In this document: in pieces, positions 51,251 through 60,818 of the stretch
Layout of the letters: every line of letters starts with the position of its first letter
Numbering within the stretch: position 1 is the first letter of the stretch
Assembly (NCBI RefSeq): GCF_030325625.1
Contig: NZ_JACAIS010000009.1
Location: 62,001 to 126,000, forward strand
Reading direction: 5' to 3'
From: Sphingobacterium sp. N143
GTDB lineage: Bacteria; Bacteroidota; Bacteroidia; Sphingobacteriales; Sphingobacteriaceae
DNA: 64,000 nucleotides
Position numbers and translations under genes: made by a program
Notes under the pieces: model-generated
What the model saw: the letters and a program-made list of their open reading frames with translations, nothing else
The model's database searches: none
Told to the model about the DNA's origin: nothing

Positions 51251-51263
51251 AGGCGCACCTTTA

Positions 51264-51302
51264 CACAGCAGGCCGATTTCTGATTGAAATCGGCCTGCTG
51301 TG
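51264..51302. terminator. Second hairpin between GH20 and TonB receptor genes
   Basis: CACAGCAGGCCGATTTC and its exact complement pair around TGATT (17 bp). The genes converge on the tandem hairpins. Confidence 0.85.
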
Positions 51303-51326
51303 ATTTGTACGGAAATCTCCTATCGA

Positions 51327-53816
51327 TTAGAATTTATAGTGCAATGAAAAAGCGACATTTCTCGGGTCGATCTGATTGATGAAACCTCCCCGGAAGTAGG
51401 AGTTTAAGCCAATCTCATTAGTTATATTATTGACAAATACTTTCGCATCGAATTTACGCCACTTGTAACCGACTTGGGCATTTAGCGTGGTATAGGCCGG
51501 CATATTGAAGGGTTCTGTACCATAATATTCACCATGACCATTTGGTGTAAGACTATATTCGTTCACAGGACGATCGCCTACATAGTATACACCAGCACTT
51601 AGGCTCAGGTTTCTCAGGGCACCTTGATTAAATACATATTGTACCCATGCATTGGCGGTATGGTCCGGTGCGTTCATTGGTGCCGATCCGTCCATATAAG
51701 AAGGCGAATTTTTATATCTGGCATCTAAATAAGCATAGCCTAACATAACGGTCAGGTTTTCCAGGATACGGCCATTCAATTCTGCTTCAATACCATCACG
51801 GACCAGGTCTCCGGCTTTGAAATATAAACCTGTTGCAACGTTCGTTCCAGCCGTATATTCTGCATTTGTCAGGTTGGAGGTATAGATATGGAAGTACGTT
51901 AAATTGAACCGTAATCTATTATTTAACCAATCGGACTTGATCCCGCCTTCAAACTGCTCAGTTTTGGATGCGCCCGCTGTTGTTCCATCGGTCAATGGGT
52001 TAGCCGCATTCCTTAAATTCGTGGAGTTCGTATACGATCCAAAGACATTGAAATTCTCGAAAGGCGTCACGATTATACCCGCCATTGGGTTCCAGGCAGA
52101 CTCTTTTTTATTTCCATTCGAAGTAAAATCCTTTGTATTGATTTCGGAATACCGAAGTCCCAAAACTGCTTTAATATATTTATTGAACTCAATGACATCC
52201 TGTGCCATAAAACCGATGGAAGAATAATAACTTCTTACCGGTGTATTGGCTGTATACGTAATTTTCTTCCCTTTTCGTTGATTTCCTAACGAATCGACAT
52301 ACGCAACTTCCGAAAGATCATTCACCCAGTCACCATGGATATCAATGACATCGATAACTGAGCCATTTTGATCGGCTTGTTTCAATAGCACATTTTTCTC
52401 CAACGGGCTCAGCTTGCCTGCAAAGGAAGTTGTGGTGGCATCCGCAATACGATAATCTACACCTGCTTGTACCAGATGCTTCACTTTGCCTGTATAAAGG
52501 TCTTTTCCGATCAAGTCAAATTGGAAGGTTTTATTTTTGTCATCACGCAAGCTCCGGCTCATCTTACGTGAAAATGTGTTATATTGCTTCGCTTCATCTT
52601 TAATCAAGGAAGCGGCTGAAGATTGATTATCCACTTGATAAGAAGAGGTCGCCACAGAGGCCCGAATGCTCCAACGATCTGTCAGCTCATGATTGATCTG
52701 GGCCATGAAGCTCTTCATTTCGGTATTGTTATTGTCGGAATCGAACCCCAGAAACTTATTATTAGGAATCACATACAATGCATTCACTCCTTGGGAAGGG
52801 TTTAAATTAACAGCAGAGTTGACTGGTGTGCGATTATCATTAAAATAATCACCTTCTAAGGTAATTGTCGTTCTATCAGTAGGTTTCCAGGCCACTGATG
52901 GGTTTAGGTATACACGATTGGCCGATAGCCCTTTTCTGTAGCTGTCTCCTCTTTCGTAAGCTCCATCCATGCGGAAGGCTACCGTTTCTTTCTTATCCAG
53001 TACCGTCTGGAAGTCAAAGGTAGGCCGGAATTGCCCCCAGCTTCCGACACGCACACCGACATCGCCTGCATTTATAAAATTCGGTGTCTTTGTCACAACG
53101 TTGATCACCCCTCCGGCATTACCGATATCGGTAATAACCCCTTGGGTAACCGCTGCAGAACCTTTAATCATCTGAATGGACTCAACTCCTTGCATATCGA
53201 CCACACCAGAGGCCGTCTGAAACTGTGAATCCATACGTACGCCGTTTTTCAATACCGGAACACCACGAAAACCACGTGTCGACAGCGACTCTTTAACTCC
53301 ACCATAGGATCCGAATAATGTCACTCCGGGAATATTTCTTACAGCATCAGTCAGCGTCAGGATCCCCTGATCCTGAATGACCTTATTCGAGATGACAGAA
53401 ATACTCTGGATCTGATCTGAAGGTTTTAGGGGCATGCGGGTAATCATTTCTAAACCCTTAGGCTTTTTGTTTCGCTCGCCGAACACTTCTACTTCATCAA
53501 TGGCCCGCTCATTGCTCACCAAGACGATTGGTTTTATAATCACCTCGCGGCTGGCTGAACTAAATTCATAATCGATCGATGTGCTTTGATAACCTAAATA
53601 GGAAAACCGGATAACCGCATTCTGATCAACACCATGTAATCTAAAATGACCTTTATGATCGGTCCGTACAGTTCTGTCACCAATAGAGACTGTTACTGAA
53701 CTTAAAGGGTTATTGTTTGAATCTACAACCTTTCCTTTGACGATGCCTGAAGTCTGACCATATACAGCACTTCCAAGTAAACAGGTAGACGCAAGAGCAA
53801 ATAAGTGTTTATTCAT
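51327..53816 (-). CDS. TonB-dependent siderophore-type receptor
   Basis: 829 residues from the ATG at 53816 (MNKHLFALASTCLLGSAVYG, then Q); an ATG at 53834 is in frame. Order: signal peptide; a CarboxypepD_reg-like domain (GIVKGKVVDSNNNPLSSVTVSIG); a plug domain with SDQIQSISVISNKVIQDQGILTLTDAVRNIPGV and GGVKESLSTRGFRGVPVLKNGVRMD; the plug end IQMIKGSAAVTQGVITDIGNAGGVINVVTKTP; and a 22-strand barrel ending in ALSFHYKF-like residues (NVAFSLHYKF). This order and the plug sequence match the siderophore receptor group (FhuA/FhuE/FpvA type) rather than SusC. It would import a ferric siderophore or another ligand. No Fur box is evident. Confidence 0.92.
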   Translation of the reverse strand: MNKHLFALASTCLLGSAVYGQTSGIVKGKVVDSNNNPLSSVTVSIGDRTVRTDHKGHFRLHGVDQNAVIRFSYLGYQSTSIDYEFSSASREVIIKPIVLVSNERAIDEVEVFGERNKKPKGLEMITRMPLKPSDQIQSISVISNKVIQDQGILTLTDAVRNIPGVTLFGSYGGVKESLSTRGFRGVPVLKNGVRMDSQFQTASGVVDMQGVESIQMIKGSAAVTQGVITDIGNAGGVINVVTKTPNFINAGDVGVRVGSWGQFRPTFDFQTVLDKKETVAFRMDGAYERGDSYRKGLSANRVYLNPSVAWKPTDRTTITLEGDYFNDNRTPVNSAVNLNPSQGVNALYVIPNNKFLGFDSDNNNTEMKSFMAQINHELTDRWSIRASVATSSYQVDNQSSAASLIKDEAKQYNTFSRKMSRSLRDDKNKTFQFDLIGKDLYTGKVKHLVQAGVDYRIADATTTSFAGKLSPLEKNVLLKQADQNGSVIDVIDIHGDWVNDLSEVAYVDSLGNQRKGKKITYTANTPVRSYYSSIGFMAQDVIEFNKYIKAVLGLRYSEINTKDFTSNGNKKESAWNPMAGIIVTPFENFNVFGSYTNSTNLRNAANPLTDGTTAGASKTEQFEGGIKSDWLNNRLRFNLTYFHIYTSNLTNAEYTAGTNVATGLYFKAGDLVRDGIEAELNGRILENLTVMLGYAYLDARYKNSPSYMDGSAPMNAPDHTANAWVQYVFNQGALRNLSLSAGVYYVGDRPVNEYSLTPNGHGEYYGTEPFNMPAYTTLNAQVGYKWRKFDAKVFVNNITNEIGLNSYFRGGFINQIDPRNVAFSLHYKF

Positions 53817-53863
53817 GTTAATAATATTGGACAATTATTTTTAATTAATCTAAATAGATGCGA

Positions 53864-53871
53864 CAAAGGTA
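53864..53871 (-). promoter_or_regulatory. -7 box TACCTTTG upstream of the TonB receptor
   Basis: The minus strand reads TACCTTTG, 47 nt before the ATG at 53816. Confidence 0.5.
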
Positions 53872-53910
53872 TAAAAAATTAGTTATTTAGAATAATTAAA
53901 AATAGAAAAG

Positions 53911-53954
53911 CTCTGAACCAACTAAGATTCAGAGCTTTTCTATTGGACTACCCA
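53911..53954. terminator. Terminator after nagB
   Basis: AATAGAAAAGCTCTGAA and TTCAGAGCTTTTCTATT are perfect 17-nt arms around ten bases. It separates leftward nagB from the leftward receptor gene. Confidence 0.85.
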
Positions 53955-53961
53955 GATCGTT

Positions 53962-55890
53962 CTAATCAAATTTCCATCTTACGAACGCTTCAATTGCTTC
54001 ATAGTTCGCCAGACCTAATTGATCATATAACCCTGCGGTTTCGCTCGTACGGTCCTCTGCACGTACCCAAAACTCACGTGGGTCATCGCCTGGGAATACA
54101 GGCAAATCTTTTTGAGATTGGTGTTTGAAAATAGCCAGACGTTTGCGATATACCTCCTGTGGAGATAAAGGTACCGCCATCTCGATTTCATGGATCGGAT
54201 ATTCGTGCCATGCTCCTCTATATAACCATAACCAACAGTCTTTGGTCCATTCATCTGTTTTGCTCAATCGCTTAAGTGCTTCAAACAAGACATCAAAACA
54301 TACCTTATGTGTACCATGTGGATCTGCAAAATCACCGGCAGCAAATACTTGATGTGGTTTTACCTGACGTAACAGTTCCATTGTTTGCTGGATATCGTCT
54401 TCAAAAGATACGTCCTTCGAAAATTTTTGTCTATCGTAGAACGGTAAGTCCTGAAAATGGATATTTTCATCTGGCAAACCGACCAAACGGGCTCCAGCAA
54501 TGGCTTCTCCTTTACGGATCAGTGCTTTTATCTTCCGTACAAGTTCTGTATCGATCTGATTTGGTTTTTTGGTCGCAAAGATGGCCCTCTCTTCATCGTA
54601 AATCTTGTTGATCTGCGCCACTTCTGTATTGGCACCGATCTGTTTCGCCAAATCTCCTGCAAATTCAAGATAGCGCACCACGTCGTCATCCCATACGGCC
54701 GTATTGCCACTCGTTTGATAAGCAACATGGACATTATGCCCCTGGTCGGCCAAACGAATAAAGGTACCCCCCATAGAGATCACATCATCATCCGGGTGCG
54801 GAGAGAATACGATCACATTTTTCTTCGCTGGATTGGCACGCTCCGGACGTTGTGAATCATCCACATTGGGCTTTCCTCCGGGCCATCCTGTAATGGTATG
54901 TTGAAGTTCGTTAAAAATACGGATATTGATGTTATAGGCAGGCCCTGTTTCTGTTACCAGTTTTGCCATACCATGATTGTTATAGTCTTCGTCCGTCAGT
55001 TTTAAAATTGGTTTTTTAATTTCTAAAGCTAACCAAACAACGGCCTTTTTTATCAAGGCTGGCGTCCAGGTAACGTCCTCTGCCAACCAAGGAAGGTTAA
55101 AGCGGGTCAACAAAGATGCAGCTCCTTCGTCCAGGATAAATTCAACATTATCTGACAACTGAAGGTAAGTAGCCGGGATCTCGGAGGAAATTTCACCCTC
55201 CACAGCTTTCTTGATAATCTCCGCTTTGGTTTCAGTCCACGCCATCAGAATAATTTCTCTGGCCTTGAAGATCGTTCCGACGCCCATCGTAATGGCTTTT
55301 GTCGGCACATTTTCTTTTCCTCCAAAAGCTCGGGAAGCATCCCTACGTGTCAAGTCGTCCAGTGTGACAATTCGTGTACCGGAATTTGGCGCAGAACCCG
55401 GCTCATTAAAACCGATGTGACCAGTACGACCGATACCCAACAATTGAATATCTAAACCTCCAGCCGCTGAGATCTTTTGCTCATAAGCTTCACAAAATGC
55501 ATTCACTTGGTCTGGAGCCAACGTTCCATCAGGAATATTTACATTAGCCGGCTCAATATCTACATGATCAAACAAGTTTTTGTTCATAAAGGTCACATAG
55601 CTCTGATCGGCATCAGGTTGCATGGGGTAATATTCGTCAAGATTGAAGGTAATCACGTTCTTAAAGCTTAAACCTTCTTCTTTATGCAAGCGAATCAATT
55701 CTTGATAGACTTTCACCGGTGTAGCACCAGTTGCAAGACCTAACACAGCATGCTCACCTTTCTCTTGCTTTGCACGAATAATTTCAGCAATACGATTTGC
55801 AACGTTTTTCGAAGCTGAATTTTGATCTGGATAGACGCTTACAGGGACTTTTTCGAAGCGTGTTTCTTCCAATAAATTTAATCTAGCCAT
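53962..55890 (-). CDS. nagB: Glucosamine-6-phosphate deaminase fused to a PIG-L/LmbE-type deacetylase domain
   Basis: 642 residues, more than twice a normal NagB (about 266). The N-terminal part (1-270) is a complete deaminase: LGLATGATPVKVYQEL, TFNLDEYYPM with the catalytic Asp region, LLGIGRTGHIGFNEPG and KAITMGVGTI. From about residue 350 a PIG-L domain begins with FSPHPDDDVISMGGTFIRL, the zinc-binding HPDD box, and has DPHGTHKVCFD for the third ligand. PIG-L enzymes deacetylate N-acetylglucosaminyl compounds, so the fusion could couple deacetylation to deamination of GlcNAc derivatives yielding fructose-6-phosphate. Such fusions are known as long NagB proteins in Bacteroidota; the role of the second domain is inferred. 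Confidence 0.92.
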   Translation of the reverse strand: MARLNLLEETRFEKVPVSVYPDQNSASKNVANRIAEIIRAKQEKGEHAVLGLATGATPVKVYQELIRLHKEEGLSFKNVITFNLDEYYPMQPDADQSYVTFMNKNLFDHVDIEPANVNIPDGTLAPDQVNAFCEAYEQKISAAGGLDIQLLGIGRTGHIGFNEPGSAPNSGTRIVTLDDLTRRDASRAFGGKENVPTKAITMGVGTIFKAREIILMAWTETKAEIIKKAVEGEISSEIPATYLQLSDNVEFILDEGAASLLTRFNLPWLAEDVTWTPALIKKAVVWLALEIKKPILKLTDEDYNNHGMAKLVTETGPAYNINIRIFNELQHTITGWPGGKPNVDDSQRPERANPAKKNVIVFSPHPDDDVISMGGTFIRLADQGHNVHVAYQTSGNTAVWDDDVVRYLEFAGDLAKQIGANTEVAQINKIYDEERAIFATKKPNQIDTELVRKIKALIRKGEAIAGARLVGLPDENIHFQDLPFYDRQKFSKDVSFEDDIQQTMELLRQVKPHQVFAAGDFADPHGTHKVCFDVLFEALKRLSKTDEWTKDCWLWLYRGAWHEYPIHEIEMAVPLSPQEVYRKRLAIFKHQSQKDLPVFPGDDPREFWVRAEDRTSETAGLYDQLGLANYEAIEAFVRWKFD

Positions 55891-55919
55891 TTTATGGATA
55901 TATTGATAAACGTGAATTA

Positions 55920-55927
55920 CAAATTTA
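55920..55927 (-). promoter_or_regulatory. -7 box TAAATTTG upstream of nagB
   Basis: The minus strand reads TAAATTTG, 29 nt before the ATG at 55890; no TTG at the expected distance. Confidence 0.5.
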
Positions 55928-56030
55928 TAAAATTAGTAAGTTAAGTTGAAGTAAAATTTTAATAAAGTCCCCCATTCTTAACAATAATTTAAATAAAACC
56001 TTTTAGCGAGAATCGTGTACCGCAAATACC

Positions 56031-57179
56031 CTATATATTATTCAAAATCCGGATTGCTTTTAATAGCGTATCGTCCTGTTTTGCAAAACACACCCGTAAA
56101 ACCTGTTGATCTGTAGGTTCTTTATAGAATGCGGAAAGTGGAATTGTTGCTATTTTGTGCTGTATGGTCAACAGGCAGGCAAACTCAAATTCTTTCTCTT
56201 GAGTAATCGCGCTATAATCGAGGTTAAGGAAATAGGTTCCCTCAGAGGGCAGCACCTTGAAGCGTGATTGCTGGAGTCCATCTTTCAGCAGGTTTCTCTT
56301 ACGCTCGAAAAATGCGGCAAGACCTTTGACATAAGTAATGTCATTCAGATATGCAGCGATGGCAAACTGCATCGGTGTATTGACACTAAACACATTAAAC
56401 TGATGTACTTTCCTAAATTCCCGCATAAATGCCGCCGGAGCAATACAATAACCGATCTTCCAGCCGGTTGTATGCAGCAGTTTTCCAAATGAAGCGACGA
56501 CAAAACTCCTTTCCCGAAGCTGGGGTATACGCAATACGGATTGGGGGGATGCCCCGTCAAACACAATATGCTCATATACTTCATCGCTCAGTAATAGTAT
56601 GTCAGTACCCTCCAACAAGTCTGCAAGGCGGCCCAATTCCTCCTTTCCCAGCACTTTACCAGTTGGATTATTTGGATTATTGATGATCATGAACCGTGTG
56701 TTTTCATTGATTAAAGTCGCAACATAGTCCCAATCAATCTGAAAATCAGGGGCCAATAACCGAACAGGGACCACCTTTCCACCAAACAACTCAACCGTCG
56801 GACCATAGCAATCATAAGCAGGCTCGAAGATGATCACCTCATCCTGCGGCCTCACGATGGTAGCTATGGCCGTAAAGATGGCTTGTGTACCGCCGGATGT
56901 CACGGTAAGTTCCTCCGTAGCATCGATTTCAACAGCATATATTTCCTTATATTGGCGGGCTATCGTTTCCCTTAGAAGCTGTGCGCCGATCATGGGAGCA
57001 TATTGGTTATGCCCCTTCTCCATAGCTGCACTTACCTGTTGGACCAGTTTGGGATCTGTCTCAAAATCCGGGAAGCCCTGCGATAAATTCAGCGCCTGCT
57101 GTTCGTTGGCAAGCATGGTCATCTTGGTAAATATCGTTGTACCGACATGAGGGAGTTTGGATCTTAGGTTGAAGTTCAT
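56031..57179 (-). CDS. PLP-dependent aminotransferase, methionine/kynurenine aminotransferase type (YbdL-like)
   Basis: 382 residues. It is a class I/II fold I aminotransferase. N-terminal MNFNLRSKLPHVGTTIFTKMTMLANEQQALNLSQGFPDFETDP is typical of methionine aminotransferase YbdL and related glutamine-transaminase-K enzymes. The cofactor contacts are visible: SGGTQAIF, NNPNNPTGKVL, DEVYEHIVFDG and the Schiff-base Lys in VASFGKLLHTTGWKIGY. It probably makes methionine from its 2-oxo acid in the salvage pathway or transaminates aromatic residues; the preference cannot be settled here. It starts divergently from the TlpA-like gene with 72 bp between starts. Confidence 0.9.
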   Translation of the reverse strand: MNFNLRSKLPHVGTTIFTKMTMLANEQQALNLSQGFPDFETDPKLVQQVSAAMEKGHNQYAPMIGAQLLRETIARQYKEIYAVEIDATEELTVTSGGTQAIFTAIATIVRPQDEVIIFEPAYDCYGPTVELFGGKVVPVRLLAPDFQIDWDYVATLINENTRFMIINNPNNPTGKVLGKEELGRLADLLEGTDILLLSDEVYEHIVFDGASPQSVLRIPQLRERSFVVASFGKLLHTTGWKIGYCIAPAAFMREFRKVHQFNVFSVNTPMQFAIAAYLNDITYVKGLAAFFERKRNLLKDGLQQSRFKVLPSEGTYFLNLDYSAITQEKEFEFACLLTIQHKIATIPLSAFYKEPTDQQVLRVCFAKQDDTLLKAIRILNNI

Positions 57180-57220
57180 TTTTTGACATTTTATTAATCT
57201 ACCAAATTAGTGGATTTTCT

Positions 57221-57228
57221 TATATTTG
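57221..57228 (+). promoter_or_regulatory. -7 box TATATTTG upstream of the TlpA-like gene
   Basis: TATATTTG fits the consensus and ends 23 nt before the ATG at 57252; an in-frame GTG at 57210 lies upstream of it and is not used. Confidence 0.55.
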
Positions 57229-57251
57229 TAAATATATATAAGAATAGCAAT

Positions 57252-57932
57252 ATGATAAAATACATCACACTACTTTTTTTGGTTCTTCCCTTCCTGGGCC
57301 TTGCACAGAAAAAAGAACTTACCAAACAAGATTATATCGCCCGCGTAAAAGCGGCCCCCGATTCAATTTCAACTTTAATTGATTTACGACGGGTAGGCGG
57401 CTATGATCCTGTGTATACCGAATTGCAGGCTCTATATAACACATTAAGCGACAATGTCAAAAATGCGAATGAGGGAAAGGAATTCCAGGCTTATTTAAAT
57501 ACATTGGAAACCGTTCAAATCGGCAAAATGGCTCCCGCATTTAGCCAGAACGATACCTCGGGCAACCCCGTGCAGCTTGCGGATTTCAAGGGTAAGTATG
57601 TATTGCTCGATTTTTGGGCCTCATGGTGTCCAGACTGTCGTGTAGAAAGTCCGGATCTGGTCAAAACCTATGCTCAATTTAAAGGGGAAAACTTCGAAAT
57701 TTTGGGAATTTCTTTTGATAAGGACCGTAATTCATGGATTAAAGCCATTCATGCAGACAAGCTTCATTGGAGACATGTCTCGGATCTAAAACGCTGGCAA
57801 AACGATGTAGGTACGTTATATGCTGTTAAATCCATTCCTCAAAATGTACTGATTGATCCAAGTGGAAAAATCATTGCCAAAAACTTACATGGTGACGCAT
57901 TGCGGGCAAAACTGAAAGAAGTGCTGAAGTAG
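57252..57932 (+). CDS. TlpA-like thiol-disulfide oxidoreductase
   Basis: 226 residues from the ATG at 57252, which gives the signal peptide MIKYITLLFLVLPFLGLA, then Q. A helical N-terminal stretch of about 80 residues precedes a TlpA-type thioredoxin fold: GKMAPAFSQNDTSGNPVQLADFKGKYVLLDFWASWCPDC, with the redox pair CPDC, and the cis-Pro in VKSIPQNVLIDPSGKI. It should be a periplasmic reductase serving cytochrome c maturation or disulfide repair. It is monocistronic and followed by a perfect terminator, so no partner is suggested by context. Confidence 0.92.
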   Translation: MIKYITLLFLVLPFLGLAQKKELTKQDYIARVKAAPDSISTLIDLRRVGGYDPVYTELQALYNTLSDNVKNANEGKEFQAYLNTLETVQIGKMAPAFSQNDTSGNPVQLADFKGKYVLLDFWASWCPDCRVESPDLVKTYAQFKGENFEILGISFDKDRNSWIKAIHADKLHWRHVSDLKRWQNDVGTLYAVKSIPQNVLIDPSGKIIAKNLHGDALRAKLKEVLK

Positions 57933-57939
57933 TCTATTG

Positions 57940-57974
57940 AAAAAGACCATATGTACGATGCATATGGTCTTTTT
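57940..57974. terminator. Terminator after the TlpA-like gene
   Basis: AAAAAGACCATATG and CATATGGTCTTTTT pair around seven bases, with a T-tract on the right. Confidence 0.9.
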
Positions 57975-58068
57975 TTATGAAGGCGAGTCTTGCCAGCTAG
58001 GGCTTCTGTGCATCACCACCTGAACCGTGCTAAAGGAAACATTCTTTCAGGGCTTTAAGGACGAGTTT

Positions 58069-59454
58069 TTAACCAAACAATGCCCTAAAAATATCTTCCA
58101 ATTTGGCAACTGGCCGAATGGCAATATGATACTTTTTAGCATCCAAGCCCTTGGTATTGAACTTAGAAATAAAAATACCATCAAAGCCCAGCTTTTCGGC
58201 CTCTTGAATACGTTGTTCAATACGGTTGACGGCTCGGATCTCTCCCGACAGCCCTACTTCACCGGCGAATGTCAGATTGGTTTTAACCGGAATATCCTGC
58301 TGTGAGGAAATAATGGCGACAATAACGGCCAAATCAATGGCTGGATCTTCTACCCGTAGCCCACCAGCGATATTCAAAAAGACATCCTGAGCGCTCAATC
58401 TAAAGCCAAAACGCTTCTCCAGTACTGCTAGTAGCATATTTAATCTTTTGGTGTCATAACCTGTCGAGGAACGTTGTGCTGTACCAAAAGCTGAATTGCT
58501 GACCAGGGCCTGCACTTCAATCATCATGGGTCGCATCCCTTCAAGCATCGCTGCAATTGAAACACCACTTACCGGTTCCTCCCGTTGAGAAATCATGATC
58601 TCTGAAGGGTTGGATACCTCCCGCAAGCCAGAGCCCTGCATTTCATATATGCCCAATTCAGATGCCGATCCAAACCTGTTTTTGACAGCACGTAGAATAC
58701 GGTATACATGATGCCGATCGCCCTCAAACTGAAGCACCGTATCGACCATATGCTCCAGAACCTTGGGTCCTGCAATGGAACCATCCTTGGTAATATGCCC
58801 CACAATAAAGACGGGTGTGCTGGTCTCCTTGGCAAACCGCAACAGTTCGGCAGTACATTCACGAACTTGGGAAACCGATCCTGGTGCAGACTCAATCTGC
58901 GCGGAATGCAGGGTCTGTATGGAGTCGATGACAATAACATTGGGCTGCACGGTCTCTATCTGCTTGAAGATATTTTGCGTCGATGTCTCGGTCAGAATAT
59001 AGCAGTTGGCCCTGGACGATTGAGATAGCCGCTCTGCACGCATCTTAATCTGCTGTTCGCTCTCTTCACCGGAGATATAAAGTGTCTTGACCTGGGGAAT
59101 GGACAGCGCCAGCTGCAACATCAATGTAGATTTGCCGATGCCCGGCTCGCCACCGATCAGCACCAATGATCCAGGGACAATACCCCCGCCCAGCACGCGG
59201 TTGAACTCCTGGTCCGGTGTTAAGATCCGGGACTCGTCCTGGTAGACAATCTCGTGAATAATAGCCGCTTTATTTGCTCTTTTTGCGTTTCCTGATGCTG
59301 TTGTGCTTCGCCATTCCGGGACTTTTGAACTTGACTTTTCAACCACCTCTTCAACAAATGTATTCCATTGTTTACAGGAAGGGCATTGCCCCATCCATTT
59401 CGGTGATTCATAGCCGCAGCTCTGACAGAAATATGCTGATTTTGATTTTGCCAT
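58069..59454 (-). CDS. radA: DNA repair protein RadA
   Basis: 461 residues, the standard length. The N-terminal four-Cys zinc finger (YFCQSCGYESPKWMGQCPSCKQW) is intact. The RecA-like core has Walker A GGEPGIGKSTLML, the Walker B strand (NVIVIDSIQTL) and the RadA-specific KNRFG motif (AVKNRFGSASELGIYEM). The C-terminal half is the Lon-protease-like domain (EVGLSGEIRAVNRIEQRIQEAEKLGFD), structural rather than proteolytic. It promotes branch migration in recombinational repair. A TAAATTTG box lies 12 nt before the ATG, implying a very short leader. Confidence 0.97.
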   Translation of the reverse strand: MAKSKSAYFCQSCGYESPKWMGQCPSCKQWNTFVEEVVEKSSSKVPEWRSTTASGNAKRANKAAIIHEIVYQDESRILTPDQEFNRVLGGGIVPGSLVLIGGEPGIGKSTLMLQLALSIPQVKTLYISGEESEQQIKMRAERLSQSSRANCYILTETSTQNIFKQIETVQPNVIVIDSIQTLHSAQIESAPGSVSQVRECTAELLRFAKETSTPVFIVGHITKDGSIAGPKVLEHMVDTVLQFEGDRHHVYRILRAVKNRFGSASELGIYEMQGSGLREVSNPSEIMISQREEPVSGVSIAAMLEGMRPMMIEVQALVSNSAFGTAQRSSTGYDTKRLNMLLAVLEKRFGFRLSAQDVFLNIAGGLRVEDPAIDLAVIVAIISSQQDIPVKTNLTFAGEVGLSGEIRAVNRIEQRIQEAEKLGFDGIFISKFNTKGLDAKKYHIAIRPVAKLEDIFRALFG

Positions 59455-59466
59455 AGGACGAAATTA

Positions 59467-59474
59467 CAAATTTA
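59467..59474 (-). promoter_or_regulatory. -7 box TAAATTTG upstream of radA
   Basis: The minus strand reads TAAATTTG, ending 12 nt before the ATG at 59454; leader of perhaps 5-10 nt. Confidence 0.5.
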
Positions 59475-59657
59475 TCCCTGTTAAAATAAGGAAGAATACC
59501 CCGCGCTCTAACTCCTGCTCTTACAAACACTATAATCGTAAGGTATATATACTTTAACAGCGTATCTTCAGTATGCTCAAATAGTACTTCATCAATAATG
59601 CATCAATACTATATCAATACTGCAAATATACTGGGCTGTTAAGAAGAAGCTGGGAAT

Positions 59658-60818
59658 TTATTGTTCATTTTCACTCAAGATTCGCAAGAAGTTTAGTCCC
59701 ATAATCTTTGCAATATCTTCTTTTGCATAGCCTCTTTCCAAAAGTCCCTTGGTCAATAAGGGTAATTTGGAAACATCTTCCAGTCCTTGTGGTGCAGATT
59801 CAATACCATCAAAATCAGATCCTACCGCAACATGGTCCATGCCAACTTTTTTGACCAGGTAATCGATGTGGTCAAGTAGTTTGGACAATGGGGCATCCAC
59901 TTGGTATCTTGATTCTTTTGGCAACTGATCGTACATGTCCCAAGTGCTTAATGTCGGCTCTGCTTTTTTCCCAAACTGCTGTTTATAGACCTTTCGGAGC
60001 CTGCTTTCATATTTGGGATCCAGGAATCCGGAATAGAAGTTGACACCTACTACCCCACCATTCTTTTTCAATGCTTCCAATTGTGCATCTTTCAGGTTGC
60101 GGAAATGTGGGCACAGGCGATAGGCATTGCTGTGCGAAACCAAGATAGGTTTGCTCGTTGTGGCCATAACATCATAAAAGGTCTTCTCGCCACCATGCGA
60201 TAGATCCACCAGCATACCGAGCTCGTTCATCTTTCTGATGATTGCCTTTCCATGATCGGTCAACCCTTTGTTTTCCGCACCCATCTTTCCTGATTCCATC
60301 GCAGCACAGCTTACCCAAGGTAAATTGTAGTTCCAGGTCAACGTTAAATATTTTGCTCCCCGGTCATGAAGCTTGACGAGGTTATCCATACTGCTTTCGA
60401 TCATATTGCCACCTTCCACTCCGATCACAGCAACAATTTTTCCGGTCTTTAAGATCGAATCAATTTCAGCTTTCGATTTCGCCAATGCGATATCCTTTGG
60501 ATTGGATGCAATCATTTTTTCCAGTGCATCGATCTGTTCGTTGGCATGTTTGAATGCTCCTGTCTTCCATTTGGCATCATCAGACCAGACAGCAAATACC
60601 TGCACATCTACACCTCCCTCTTTCAGCCTGGGGATATCGGTCGCACCGCTGTTCAGCCGTTGTCCAATGTCTTTTCCTGGCAAAATAGACGCATAAATCA
60701 CATCATTATGCCCGTCAACAACCAGGAGATCACGATGAATCTGCTTATAATCCTGGCCCAAGGCCGACTGACCTAAAGCGATCAGCCCCATCCCTAGCAA
60801 TAATAGATTCTTTATCAT
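59658..60818 (-). CDS. Membrane dipeptidase (peptidase M19)
   Basis: 386 residues with a signal peptide (MIKNLLLLGMGLIALGQSALG, then Q). Zinc-binding motifs of renal dipeptidase are present: HxD in VVDGHNDVI, the bridging Glu in VIGVEGGNMI, His in MLVDLSHGGEKT, His in LVSHSNAYRLCPHFRNLKD and the Asp in VAVGSDFDGIE. It is a zinc dipeptidase with broad specificity, including D-residues at the second position, which suits murein peptide salvage. Its start overlaps the stop of the upstream serine-hydrolase gene by 4 bp, so the two are translationally coupled and likely act on related periplasmic substrates. Confidence 0.93.
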   Translation of the reverse strand: MIKNLLLLGMGLIALGQSALGQDYKQIHRDLLVVDGHNDVIYASILPGKDIGQRLNSGATDIPRLKEGGVDVQVFAVWSDDAKWKTGAFKHANEQIDALEKMIASNPKDIALAKSKAEIDSILKTGKIVAVIGVEGGNMIESSMDNLVKLHDRGAKYLTLTWNYNLPWVSCAAMESGKMGAENKGLTDHGKAIIRKMNELGMLVDLSHGGEKTFYDVMATTSKPILVSHSNAYRLCPHFRNLKDAQLEALKKNGGVVGVNFYSGFLDPKYESRLRKVYKQQFGKKAEPTLSTWDMYDQLPKESRYQVDAPLSKLLDHIDYLVKKVGMDHVAVGSDFDGIESAPQGLEDVSKLPLLTKGLLERGYAKEDIAKIMGLNFLRILSENEQ

